A stretch of DNA of 64,000 nt from Asticcacaulis excentricus CB 48. GTDB lineage: Bacteria; Pseudomonadota; Alphaproteobacteria; Caulobacterales; Caulobacteraceae. A program made the position numbers and the translations under genes. Under the pieces are notes generated by a model. It was not told the origin of the DNA. It searched no databases and saw only the letters and a program-made list of their open reading frames with translations. Each line of letters begins with the position of its first letter. Position 1 is the stretch's first letter. This document shows positions 35,758 to 44,568 of the stretch, piece after piece. Where the stretch lies: the NCBI RefSeq assembly GCF_000175215.2, contig NC_014816.1, positions 1,299,001-1,363,000 on the forward strand. Reading direction: 5' to 3'.

Positions 35758-36663
35758 TCAATCCGTGCCATAGGCGACCGCGGCACGCGCAATGAACTCA
35801 CCAATCAAGGACTGGGCGCGCGGATCATTACCGCGCTCCTTCAGAGAATAGACGCCCATACGCACCGGGTCGGCCCGGTCATCAGGCGCGAGTTGGACCT
35901 GAAAAACGCCGAGGCGCTCAAACTCTCGCGCCATCAGCTCGCCATGCTGTAAGACCGCATGCGTGTGTTTTACGTAGTCGAGGCAAGCCTCTAGCGAGTT
36001 TGACGTGAAGGCCTTCCCCACCGTGCCATCCATAAATACTGAGCTTGATAAGCGTCGCTGATGGCTCTCTTTCGGAAAGGCCAGGGTTGACGGATAGGCC
36101 CTTAGTTCGGACAAAGTCCGGGTGCCTCCCAGCAACGGATGGCCCTCGCGCACAAAATAGCCGTCGCGCAGATAGCCAACAGGGGTGAAAACGGTTCCAA
36201 GGCTCGGGTCGAGGTCTGGCACCTTATGTCCGACAAAGGCCAGAATATCTCCTGCCAGCAACTGATCCATCAGGCGCAGCACATTGCCGATGCTGACGTG
36301 AATGGCGACATCCGGATGACGTTCGCGGTATTCGAAGATAAAGGCGCGCAAAAAGCCGGTCCAGGCCGTGTAACCGGACCCAAGACTTAAGCCATAGTCC
36401 ATCTGGATGCGCTGCCGCTCGATGGAGGTCAGGGCGTTTTCATGCAGCCGTTTCATGACGATGCCGTGCTCATAAAGCGTCTGACCGTAGGGGGTGAGCC
36501 GCATGCCTCGGGCCGTGCGCTGAAACAGTTCCACCCCCAGAGACTTTTCTAGCTTGCGTAGGTTGAAGGTCAGGGTGGGTTGGGTAACGCGCATGCGCTC
36601 CGCCGCCAGACTGATCGACCCGGCGTCCGCGACGGACAGAAACTGTAGAAGGGCACGATCCAT
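35758..36663 (-). CDS. LysR-type transcriptional regulator
   Basis: 301 residues. The N-terminal winged HTH (1-60: 'FLSVADAGSISLAAERMRVTQPTLTFNLRKLE') is followed by the periplasmic-binding-protein-like effector domain. It is divergent from a large TonB-dependent receptor, with a 430-bp AT-rich region between them, and may control that receptor as well as itself. The inducer cannot be deduced. A T-N11-A type dyad lies just before its start. Confidence 0.92.
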   Translation of the reverse strand: MDRALLQFLSVADAGSISLAAERMRVTQPTLTFNLRKLEKSLGVELFQRTARGMRLTPYGQTLYEHGIVMKRLHENALTSIERQRIQMDYGLSLGSGYTAWTGFLRAFIFEYRERHPDVAIHVSIGNVLRLMDQLLAGDILAFVGHKVPDLDPSLGTVFTPVGYLRDGYFVREGHPLLGGTRTLSELRAYPSTLAFPKESHQRRLSSSVFMDGTVGKAFTSNSLEACLDYVKHTHAVLQHGELMAREFERLGVFQVQLAPDDRADPVRMGVYSLKERGNDPRAQSLIGEFIARAAVAYGTD

Positions 36664-37093
36664 TTGTGTCTCGCCAAGATATAGATTTTTTCTATATATA
36701 TGCAGATATTTCGTATTTTTCTATAGGGCAATTTGCTGATACGAGTAAGCCAATCGGTGGCAATCGACAGTAATTTGTATGTCGATTCCTAAATGCCTGG
36801 AATTCAGATGTAGATTTCATTCCATCTGATGAATTGAATGTGTCTTGGCGAAATATTTATACAAGAATTCACAGAAAACGTGGCCGAGAGTTACGCCGCG
36901 TGCATTTTTATCACTTCTTTTTTTCTTAATTTGTTTTACGAAAAATTGGTTTTGATTGATATTTACTATTGATTGGTCAGATTTGATCATTTATGAGTAA
37001 GAGTGATCGTTAGATCTGTGATGATCCGTGCCTAGGGCATCACCCAACGAATCCGGTCGTAGAATCGGTTGCTACAGAGAGGATGTTTCCATC
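36664..37093. other. AT-rich divergent promoter region between lysR and the TonB receptor
   Basis: This stretch is markedly AT-rich compared with its surroundings. A dyad near the lysR start is listed separately. No other recognised element, ORF or terminator is present; promoters for both genes must lie here. The A/T richness may reflect a nucleoid-protein binding region or an acquired segment. Confidence 0.4.
36679..36697. promoter_or_regulatory. Candidate LysR-type operator ATATAG-N7-CTATAT
   Basis: Inverted repeat with T-N11-A geometry located 16-34 bp upstream of the lysR start, matching the usual autoregulatory site of LysR family members. Confidence 0.45.
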
Positions 37094-40000
37094 ATGACAG
37101 TCACCCAACGGGCGAAGTGCGCCCGTATTCGCACAGGCGCTTCCCTGATGGTTTTGGTGCTTTTGGGCTGCGGTGGGCAGGTCCTGGCCCAGGATGGGGC
37201 CGGGCAGACCGATGAGCCCATCGAAGTCGTTGTGACGGGTTACCGCAAGAGCGTCGAGTCTGCCGTCAACACCAAACGTCGCGCCAACAATATTGTTGAT
37301 GTGATCAAGGCCGACGATATGGCGAGCTTTCCTGACGCCAATCTTGCTGAGTCCATCCAGCGCATACCCGGCGTATCGATCACTCGCGATGGCGGCGAAG
37401 GGCGCAGCATCACGGTACGTGGATTGGGCAGCGACTTTACCCGCACCACGCTGAATGGTGTTGAGGCCTACTCGGCGACAACTGGGTCTACGCTCGGCGT
37501 GATGGCTGGTATCAACCGCACACGAGGTTTTGACTTCTCGACCTTTGCCTCGGAACTGTTCAACAGCGTCACTGTCAACAAATCGCAGTCCGCCGACATG
37601 GACGAAGGCTCACTGGGCGCGACGATCGATTTGCAGACCGGTCGTCCGTTCGATAAGCCCGGCTTCCGCATGGCTGCATCGGCTCAGGCCGCCTATTACG
37701 ATAACAACAAGACCACTTCGCCGCGCGTAGCGGGTCTGATCAGCAATACCTGGAATACCTCGGCCGGTCAGATCGGCGCGCTTTTATCGGTCGCCTATTC
37801 CGAGCGCCTGATGCAGGAAGACGGCTATTCCGACACTTCGGCCTCGGACTACTCCGATGCCAATAACGGCTTTTGCGGCGTGGCGGTCGATGACCCCAAT
37901 CAGGCCGGCAGTCAGGTCGTCAATACGGCCATCCCCTACGTGAACTCTCTGTCGGGGACCGGCACCCGTCCGGCGGGACAGTGTTTCTCCGGCTTGGCGT
38001 CCAACGCCGCGGCCTACGCCAAGATTAATCAGCCGAACGTGTTCCTGCCGCGTAACCCAGGCCTGGGTCGCTTTGAACTCGATCAGAAACGTCTGGGCGT
38101 GACCACCGCGTTCCAGTGGAGGCCAAACGACAACACCCGCGTTACGCTGGATGCTGTCTATTCGAAATTTGATCAGAACCGTCAGGACTATGCCCTGTCA
38201 AACGCGTCAAATAACCGCAACGTGAATGGGGCCTCAGCCACGTTTCCGCTGTTTGCCGGACGGGTCGATTCCCAGATCATGGACGTCAACGTGACTTCCA
38301 GCGGTCAAGTCGACTATATGAGGCTTAACCACGTCGATATCAAACATATCGCGGAATATGCTGAGACGACCACCACCACTTATATGCTGGGTTTGCACGG
38401 CGAGCACACCTTCTCGGACAGGTTGCGAGGCGATTTCCGTATTGCGCAGTCCGGCTCAGAGTTTGATCAACCGCTCGACGTCTTTATTTCCTATGACGCG
38501 TTTAACAAGGATGGCTATGTCTGGGATGCGCGCACCGATGCCCGCCGCCCCTTCATCAATTATGGCTATGATGTCACCAACATCGCCAATGTGACCTTCA
38601 CCAATGCGGGCACCGGCCTGACGCCAGACGTGCGCATCGTACATGCCAATGTGAAGAACACCTTGTCGAGCGTCGAGGGCAACCTGCATTACGACCTTCT
38701 GGACGGGCTGACGTTCCACACAGGCTTCCTGAAAAAAACGTACGAGTTCACTTCACGTCAGACCCAGCGGGTCTATGGCAACAACACTTCGCCAGCAGCC
38801 AAGTCCGATGGTAAGCTGCCGTTTGAGTTCACCAAATTCGTAGCGGATTTCCCAAACCTTGGGTCTTTGAGCACGGTCCTGACAGGCTGGGGCGAAGGTC
38901 TTGACCTGCCAGCAGGCTCTGTATCGTCATGGGTGGTGCCCGATGTTCAGGCCTTTATCAGCAGGCTGGATCTGAACTGCAACTGTGTTAACAGCTATGG
39001 CGATTGGACTCTGGGTGAAAACGCCGTGCGCGGCGGCAATGCGCTTGCCAACAACCGCGCGGTCACTGAAGACGATACGGCACTCTACGGCATGGTGTCG
39101 TTTGAAGAGGACTTGGCTCGCGGCATGCGTCTGCGCGGCAATGCTGGTCTGCGTTATGTCAAGACCGAGGTCACTGCTACGGGCTATGCCGGGACAACGC
39201 TAGCGACCGTCAGCCACAGCTATGACGACTATCTGCCAGCGCTTAATCTGGCACTGGAAGTGACGCCTACTTTCACGACGCGCTTCGCCTTTGCCGGTGT
39301 CATGTCACGGCCCTTCGTAGGGTCTCTGACACCCGGCGGCACGGTAAACACCACCTTTGGTGTGCAATCGGTCAATATCGGCAATCCGTTCCTCGATCCC
39401 TACCGCGCGAAGAACTATGATCTGAGCTTTGAATGGTATCCGACCCGTAGCACGCTGCTGAGCGCCACCCTGTTTTACAAGGACATCGCTAGCATGATCC
39501 AGTCCATCACCTCGATTGAGGCCTACAGCAATACCGGCCTGCCACTCAACCTTCTGTCGCCTGGTCAGGACGCCTCGACTCCTTACACAGTTACGCGCAC
39601 CCGCAATACCGAAGGCGGCTATATCAAAGGCGTTGAGCTGAGTCTCGTTCAGCCCTTCACCTTCTTGCCTGCGCCGTTCAACGACTTCGGGACGCAGATC
39701 AACTACACCTGGATCGACTCGTCGGTGCTTTACTACCTATCGGCGGGTACAGCGACAACGGCGCCGACCACCACACGGGACCAATTCGTCAATGTGTCGC
39801 CCAATTCGGTAAACGCCACTCTTTACTACGAAAAGGGACCGTTCGAAGCCCGCGTTTCGGTCGCCTATCGCGACGAATACATCACCGCCTTGCCGTTCAA
39901 GAACGAACTTCTCGACGCCAATGGTAGCTATGCGACGACCAATGTCGACATGTCGGCATCTTATAAACTCAGTTCAAAGCTCTCTATCAATTTCGACGCG

Positions 40001-40114
40001 CTGAACCTGACCAATCAAATGGGTGACCAGTGGTCGGGGAAGGAGCGGCGCGCGCAGCGAGTGTTCAGCAACACCGGCCGTCAGATATTCCTCGGCGTTT
40101 CCTATACCTTCTGA
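37094..40114 (+). CDS. TonB-dependent receptor (TIGR01782-type)
   Basis: Outer-membrane active transporter of 1006 residues. Signal peptide to ...VLAQ, then the TonB-box-like IEVVVTGYRKS, plug domain (SVESAVNTKRRANNIVDVIK, FPDANLAESIQRIPGVSITRD, VRGLGSDF, TLNGVEAYS) and a 22-strand barrel ending FLGVSYTF. The sequence of the plug matches the Xanthomonas/Caulobacter family often linked to plant-derived carbohydrates. Ligand unknown. ATG at 37094 is supported by GAGAGGA and the signal peptide; an upstream GTG at 37028 is less likely. Divergent from a LysR regulator; a strong terminator follows. Confidence 0.94.
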   Translation: MTVTQRAKCARIRTGASLMVLVLLGCGGQVLAQDGAGQTDEPIEVVVTGYRKSVESAVNTKRRANNIVDVIKADDMASFPDANLAESIQRIPGVSITRDGGEGRSITVRGLGSDFTRTTLNGVEAYSATTGSTLGVMAGINRTRGFDFSTFASELFNSVTVNKSQSADMDEGSLGATIDLQTGRPFDKPGFRMAASAQAAYYDNNKTTSPRVAGLISNTWNTSAGQIGALLSVAYSERLMQEDGYSDTSASDYSDANNGFCGVAVDDPNQAGSQVVNTAIPYVNSLSGTGTRPAGQCFSGLASNAAAYAKINQPNVFLPRNPGLGRFELDQKRLGVTTAFQWRPNDNTRVTLDAVYSKFDQNRQDYALSNASNNRNVNGASATFPLFAGRVDSQIMDVNVTSSGQVDYMRLNHVDIKHIAEYAETTTTTYMLGLHGEHTFSDRLRGDFRIAQSGSEFDQPLDVFISYDAFNKDGYVWDARTDARRPFINYGYDVTNIANVTFTNAGTGLTPDVRIVHANVKNTLSSVEGNLHYDLLDGLTFHTGFLKKTYEFTSRQTQRVYGNNTSPAAKSDGKLPFEFTKFVADFPNLGSLSTVLTGWGEGLDLPAGSVSSWVVPDVQAFISRLDLNCNCVNSYGDWTLGENAVRGGNALANNRAVTEDDTALYGMVSFEEDLARGMRLRGNAGLRYVKTEVTATGYAGTTLATVSHSYDDYLPALNLALEVTPTFTTRFAFAGVMSRPFVGSLTPGGTVNTTFGVQSVNIGNPFLDPYRAKNYDLSFEWYPTRSTLLSATLFYKDIASMIQSITSIEAYSNTGLPLNLLSPGQDASTPYTVTRTRNTEGGYIKGVELSLVQPFTFLPAPFNDFGTQINYTWIDSSVLYYLSAGTATTAPTTTRDQFVNVSPNSVNATLYYEKGPFEARVSVAYRDEYITALPFKNELLDANGSYATTNVDMSASYKLSSKLSINFDALNLTNQMGDQWSGKERRAQRVFSNTGRQIFLGVSYTF

Positions 40115-40141
40115 TTCACTCCCCCAACCGGAAGGTAACTT

Positions 40142-40175
40142 AGGCGGCCCGTAAGCGTGCGGGCCGCCTTTTTTT
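40142..40175 (+). terminator. Intrinsic terminator after the TonB receptor gene
   Basis: Perfect 10-bp stem AGGCGGCCCG / CGGGCCGCCT with an 8-base loop, then seven T. Confidence 0.95.
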
Positions 40176-40372
40176 AGTTTTTTTTGGACTCAAGTCTTGA
40201 AGTGAGGTCGAAGGCGTGTGCCTCACTCGTCAGGAAGAACGCACGTTTCGCAAGGATCATATCACCGGGTAATCCGAGCAGTCCCAAACTGAGGCACAAG
40301 TGAAATAGACGAACAGTAGTAACCCGGTTTCGGGTAATCAACACAAGCCATTCTGGCGCTAGTCCAATCTCC

Positions 40373-41386
40373 TCAAGATTTGACGTTATAGGCGCGGAAC
40401 CAGTTGACGAAGCGCGTTACACCGTCTTTGAGGCCAATGCGTGGTAAGAAACCTGTCAGGGCCTGAAGTAAGCGTGTGCTGGCATAGGTGCGCGGCACGT
40501 CGCCTTTTTGCATCGGCAGCATGTTACGCTTCAGCGGGGTTTGCAGGGCCTCCTCGATCGTGTCGATGAAAGACAACAGGCTCACTGGCTGACCGCCACC
40601 CAGATTGACCACCCGGAAAGGCCCTAGTTTGGAAAGGGTGTCATGGGCTTGATCGTCTGGCACGCGATTGCCTTCAGAAGGTGCGACGGGGATCAGTCGT
40701 ACAATCGCCTCGACCAGATCGTCGATATAGGTAAAGTCGCGTGCATGCTGTCCCATGCCGTATACGTCGATGGCTTCGTTCCTGTCGGCGGCGTTAACAA
40801 ATTTGAACAGCGCCATATCGGGACGCCCGTAGGGGCCATAGACGGTGAAGAAGCGGAAGGCTGTCGTCGGTATCTTCCAAAGGTGGGCATAGGAATGGGC
40901 CATCACCTCCATCGACTTTTTCGTCGCGGCGTAGAGGGTCATCGGCTCATCCGTTTTGTCTACTTCCTCGAATGGCACCTTCTCATTAGCGCCATAGACG
41001 GAGGAGGTCGAGGCCAGCAGCAGGTGCTGTGGTTTTAAGAGGCGGGCGACTTCGAGGATATTAAAAGAGCCGATCACATTGGTGTTGACGTAGGTACGCG
41101 GCTGTTCAAGCGAGTAGCGTACACCCGCCTGCGCGGCGAGGTGGATAATGATCTCCGGTTGACAAGCCTCAGCAGCCGTCATTAGCGCGTCCATGTTTTC
41201 TAGCATGGCCTCTGTGTGCGTATACTGGGGGGCGCTCTTCAAGCGTTCCACACGCGCGCGCTTTAACCTCACATCGTAATACTCGGTCATCCCGTCATAG
41301 CCGTGAATCGTATGCCCCTCGGTCAGCAGGCGCTGCGCCAAGTGGAAGCCGATAAAGCCTGCGGTGCCAGTAATGAAGACTCTCAT
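40373..41386 (-). CDS. NAD-dependent nucleotide-sugar epimerase (UDP-glucuronate 4-epimerase type)
   Basis: 337-residue short-chain dehydrogenase/epimerase. It has the Rossmann motif ITGTAGFIGFHLA (5-17), the 'HLAAQAGVRYSLEQP' segment typical of UDP-glucuronate epimerases, catalytic SSVYG and YAATK (~151-155), and 'RFFTVYGPYGRPDMALF'. It would convert UDP-glucuronate to UDP-galacturonate for surface polysaccharides. Start at 41386 has GGAGAG upstream; 39 further in-frame codons to 41503 look non-coding. It lies next to a decayed sugar transferase, so it may be a survivor of a polysaccharide locus. Confidence 0.9.
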   Translation of the reverse strand: MRVFITGTAGFIGFHLAQRLLTEGHTIHGYDGMTEYYDVRLKRARVERLKSAPQYTHTEAMLENMDALMTAAEACQPEIIIHLAAQAGVRYSLEQPRTYVNTNVIGSFNILEVARLLKPQHLLLASTSSVYGANEKVPFEEVDKTDEPMTLYAATKKSMEVMAHSYAHLWKIPTTAFRFFTVYGPYGRPDMALFKFVNAADRNEAIDVYGMGQHARDFTYIDDLVEAIVRLIPVAPSEGNRVPDDQAHDTLSKLGPFRVVNLGGGQPVSLLSFIDTIEEALQTPLKRNMLPMQKGDVPRTYASTRLLQALTGFLPRIGLKDGVTRFVNWFRAYNVKS

Positions 41387-41608
41387 ATAATCACTCTCTC
41401 CCAGACGCCGAGGGGGATCGCATCCGGGATACATCAAAGACGTTAATCTGGAATCGCCGACAGACGGACCTGACATTTGATTCTGAAGATCGGTGTTAGT
41501 CATCCTACTGACCGATCACTGTAAAAGCTGCAAGCCCGCGTGGTCTTTCCGTGCGTTTGAGCGGCAAATATCGGGCATTTATGTCAGGCTGTGGGCGTAA
41601 GCCGCCGA

Positions 41609-42190
41609 TCAATAGGCGTTTTTATCGCGACTGATTATCAGTGCCGTTCGCATAAGGATAACAAGCTCATCCCTGATAAACCACGACTGGATATCTTCGT
41701 TATCTGCCTACACGGGGTTTTCGATGCGGGCGAGTGTGCGGATTTCTCCCCGATAGAACAGCCGTCAGACCGGTCAGGTCTGTTCGCGCGCAAAAGCGCG
41801 TATTGTAGCCGCGGAGGGGCGAAGCAAACGTCTTATCGGGAGCGATGGCGTGCGGGTAAGGCCAAACCATATACATGTCGTCATTCAGCACATTAAAGAG
41901 TTGCGGCAGCTCGTCGAGGGCTGGTCCGGTGCAGAAACCGGCCGAGGCGGGTCACGCGGGCATCGTTGAGCTGGGTCTGAAGCACCTACGCGGCATCCTC
42001 TGCGACCCGTATGGTTCGGACCTTGTAGATTTTGAAAACGCGCCCTTTGAGGCCGGTGCGGCGTTGGCAGAACAGCACCCATCGAGCGGAGTCGAGCCTG
42101 ATCAGGAAGTTGAGGATAGGCAGGGTGGGCAGAAGAATGAGGGTGAGGAACGGAAAAGCCCATATCCATAAAATGTTTATGAGGGCATCA
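41609..42190 (-). pseudogene. Decayed undecaprenyl-phosphate sugar transferase (WbaP/GumD-like)
   Basis: Read on the minus strand in several frames, this segment shows the family's successive blocks. They are VLFCQRRTGLKGRVFKIYK, VLQTQLNDARVTRLGRFLHR, LDELPQLFNVLNDDMYMV, then GEIRTLARIENPV, and near the 3' end AD-NEDIQSW...LVILMRTALI...DKNAY. At least two in-frame TAG codons (e.g. EDAA*VLQ) and frameshifts break it. The membrane-anchored start is degenerate. The original enzyme would have placed the first sugar-phosphate of an exopolysaccharide onto the lipid carrier. It is adjacent to the epimerase gene. Confidence 0.85.
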
Positions 42191-42646
42191 GGCTATTCGG
42201 CAGCGGTGATGCATCCGATGCAGGATCGGGGCTTCGGGATCGGGGTGGCGGCGCACAAGAAATCAGGGCAGGGTGACAGCGTATCTTTCACGTCGGCGAA
42301 ATCCGTTCATCTAACATATTCCGACATGGCTGAAGCCTTTAAATTTTAAGACAAACAGCTTTGTTTTGTAAATGTCTGAAAATCAGGAAGTGTAAAGCTG
42401 AAACAAGGCATTTACTGAGTGGTGCGCGGCACAATCGCCCGTCGCCATCAATCGCACGTCTGGGCGTTAGCCATGTTTTTCGTCAGATTGGAAAATTGTG
42501 TTATGCGACTGGTGCACTTGGAAGTTTTGCTGAAGCGTGTCTTCTGTGGATAATTGGTCCTGAAGACGGTTTTGAGGCACGTCAGACGTGGATGTCTTGT
42601 GCGTTCGCCAAGAGCGCTCTAGTACGGAGGGCGAAAGGTGAGTCCC
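42191..42646. other. Gap upstream of surE without recognised genes
   Basis: No coding potential, RNA gene or terminator could be supported. Short frames of up to ~100 codons lack ribosome sites and family features. The segment around 42300-42420 is AT-rich and probably includes the surE promoter. Confidence 0.45.
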
Positions 42647-43456
42647 ATGCGTATCCTCCTGACCAATGACGACGGCGTCGAAGCGTATGGCATGACGGTG
42701 CTGCGTGAGATCGCGGCGCAACTGTCTGATGACGTATGGGTGTGTGCGCCGCTCTATGAGCAGTCGGGCAAGGGGCGGGGCATTACCCTGCATGATCCGT
42801 TGCGAGCCCGCCGTCTGGATGAGCGCACCTTTGCTGTAACCGGCACGCCGACTGACTGCGTGCAGATTGCCGTCAACGACCTGCTCTCTGACCCTCCCGA
42901 TCTGGTGCTGTCGGGTGTTAACCGAGGCTTTAACCTCGCGCAGGATGTGACCCTGTCTGGCACGGTCGCAGGAGCCTTGCAAGGTATGACGCTGGGCATC
43001 CCGTCGATTGCCCTTTCGCAGTGTCTTGACTTCGATCTGGACGTCGAAGCGCAGTGGGAAGCGGCAAAAGCCTACGGCGCGCCAGTTATTTCATCTCTTT
43101 TGTCAAAGGGTTGGGCGAATAACCTTATTTTTAATATCAATTTCCCCGACTGTGACGACGAGGCGGTGACGGGCGTGGAAATGACGCGGCAGGGTTTCCG
43201 TGATCTGCATGATCTGCACGCCGTCAAGCGGATCGATCCGCGCGGCCGCCCCTATTACTGGCTCGATTTCCACGGTCACGACTGTGAGCTCGTCGACGGC
43301 ACCGACCTCAAGGCTGTGGCTGAAAACCGTATTTCCGTTACGCCCTTGCATCTGGACCTGACACACTACGAAACGCTGCACGCCTATAAGGGTGTTTTTG
43401 GCGGCACGGCCCCCAAGCGTATCCGTACCCCCGACCTCAAGGAGACTGGTCGATGA
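42647..43456 (+). CDS. surE: 5'/3'-nucleotidase SurE
   Basis: Metal-dependent nucleotide phosphatase used in stationary-phase and stress survival. The 269-residue protein opens MRILLTNDDGVEAYGM with the metal-binding DD pair; 'APLYEQSGKGRGITLHDPL' and 'VLSGVNRGFNLAQDVTLSGT' are further SurE signatures. ATG at 42647 has AAAGGTGA five bases upstream; a GTG three codons earlier is also in frame. Its stop overlaps the pcm start by 4 bp (ATGA). Confidence 0.96.
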   Translation: MRILLTNDDGVEAYGMTVLREIAAQLSDDVWVCAPLYEQSGKGRGITLHDPLRARRLDERTFAVTGTPTDCVQIAVNDLLSDPPDLVLSGVNRGFNLAQDVTLSGTVAGALQGMTLGIPSIALSQCLDFDLDVEAQWEAAKAYGAPVISSLLSKGWANNLIFNINFPDCDDEAVTGVEMTRQGFRDLHDLHAVKRIDPRGRPYYWLDFHGHDCELVDGTDLKAVAENRISVTPLHLDLTHYETLHAYKGVFGGTAPKRIRTPDLKETGR

Positions 43457-44103
43457 GCGAGGCCCCTCTGCCGGAAACCCGCATTGAGCGCCTGCTGGCC
43501 AGTCTGAAAGCGCAAGGCATTCAGGACGAAAAGCTGCTGCACGCTATGGAATATACTCCGCGCGACCTGTTCGTGCCGGAATTGTTCCTTGACCGTTCGT
43601 GGGAGGATTCTGCCATCCCTATCGCGGCGGGGCAGACCATTTCGCAGCCCTATATCGTCGCCCTGATGACGCAGGCCCTGAAGCTGGAAGGCCGCCATCG
43701 GGTGCTGGAGATCGGCACGGGGTCCGGCTATCAGACGGCGATCCTGTCGCGCCTGTGCCGCTACGTCTATACTATCGAGCGCTATCGCTCCCTGATGCTG
43801 GAGGCTGAAATCCGCCATAAGCGACTGATGATGGAGAACATTATCTATCGCTTTGCCGATGGCTGGGACGGTTGGCCGGAGCAGGCGCCGTTTGACCGTA
43901 TCCTTGTTACCGCGGCGCTTCCCGACGAACCCCTGCCGCTTTTGGCACAGCTCAAAGTCAAGGGGATCATGGTCGCGCCGCAGGGGCGTGGCTCGGTGCA
44001 GCGCCTGCTGCGTTATACGCGCACCCCCGAAGCCTATGAGGTCGAAGATCTCGGCGAGGTGCGCTTTGTGCCGCTGATTGAAGGCGTGGCCAAGGACGCT
44101 TAA
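43453..44103 (+). CDS. pcm: Protein-L-isoaspartate O-methyltransferase
   Basis: Repairs isoaspartyl residues in damaged proteins using S-adenosylmethionine. It has 216 residues with the family block 'AIPIAAGQTISQPYIVALMTQAL', SAM motif I VLEIGTGSGYQTA, and 'APFDRILVTAAL'. It is translationally coupled to surE (ATGA overlap). Its stop overlaps the convergent GNAT gene's stop by 4 bp. The usual partner nlpD is not next to it; a nlpD-like gene lies at 6.5 kb. Confidence 0.95.
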   Translation: MSEAPLPETRIERLLASLKAQGIQDEKLLHAMEYTPRDLFVPELFLDRSWEDSAIPIAAGQTISQPYIVALMTQALKLEGRHRVLEIGTGSGYQTAILSRLCRYVYTIERYRSLMLEAEIRHKRLMMENIIYRFADGWDGWPEQAPFDRILVTAALPDEPLPLLAQLKVKGIMVAPQGRGSVQRLLRYTRTPEAYEVEDLGEVRFVPLIEGVAKDA

Positions 44104-44561
44104 ATCTCAAGATGCAAAAACTGATTGAAGGCGCTCTTTTCATAGTCCGCAAAAGCGTCGCCCTTTGTGAAACCGCAACGACGATAAAGTGTCAGGGCCG
44201 GATCGAAGGTGGGCCCGCTGCCGGTTTCAAGACTGAGTCGGGTATAGCCGCGTTGACGCGCAGTACCTATAATGTGTGTAAGTATGCGGGCCCCGACGCC
44301 TTGGCGCAGGTGGTCGGGATGGGTGCGCATGGATTTGACTTCCCCCCGTCCCGAACCCAGCGATTTCAGCGCCCCGATACCGGCGACCTGTTCGCCTGAC
44401 CAGAGGGTCCACACGGTTACTTCAGGCGCTTTCAGGCCACTCAGATCCAGCGCGAAGACATTCCCAGGTGGTGAGTTTTCGTGCATACCGCGCAGGTGCA
44501 GTTCCAGAAGAGCCTGCACCCGCGCATCGCTGAGATCGTCCTTGCGTATTTCGAATGCCAT
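44100..44561 (-). CDS. GNAT family N-acetyltransferase
   Basis: 153 residues with the GNAT fold: 'GIGALKSLGSGRGEVKSMRTHPDHLRQGVGARIL' (acetyl-CoA-binding loop RQGVGARI, the Q/RxxGxG/A motif) and 'LETGSGPTFDPALTLYRRCGF'. It resembles the YafP/ElaA-type group with the opening EIRKDDLSDARVQALLELHL. The acceptor is unknown. ATG at 44561 is chosen by family likeness; ATG at 44579 overlaps the upstream gene's end. Confidence 0.88.
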   Translation of the reverse strand: MAFEIRKDDLSDARVQALLELHLRGMHENSPPGNVFALDLSGLKAPEVTVWTLWSGEQVAGIGALKSLGSGRGEVKSMRTHPDHLRQGVGARILTHIIGTARQRGYTRLSLETGSGPTFDPALTLYRRCGFTKGDAFADYEKSAFNQFLHLEI

Positions 44562-44568
44562 GGGCAGA

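Noticed and set aside
41591..42171. Open frames on the plus strand of about 100 codons each
   Set aside because: They run antisense to a clearly recognisable sugar-transferase pseudogene and show no family features or ribosome sites.
42361..42669. Open frame of 102 codons just before surE
   Set aside because: It overlaps the surE start, has no ribosome site, and its composition looks non-coding.
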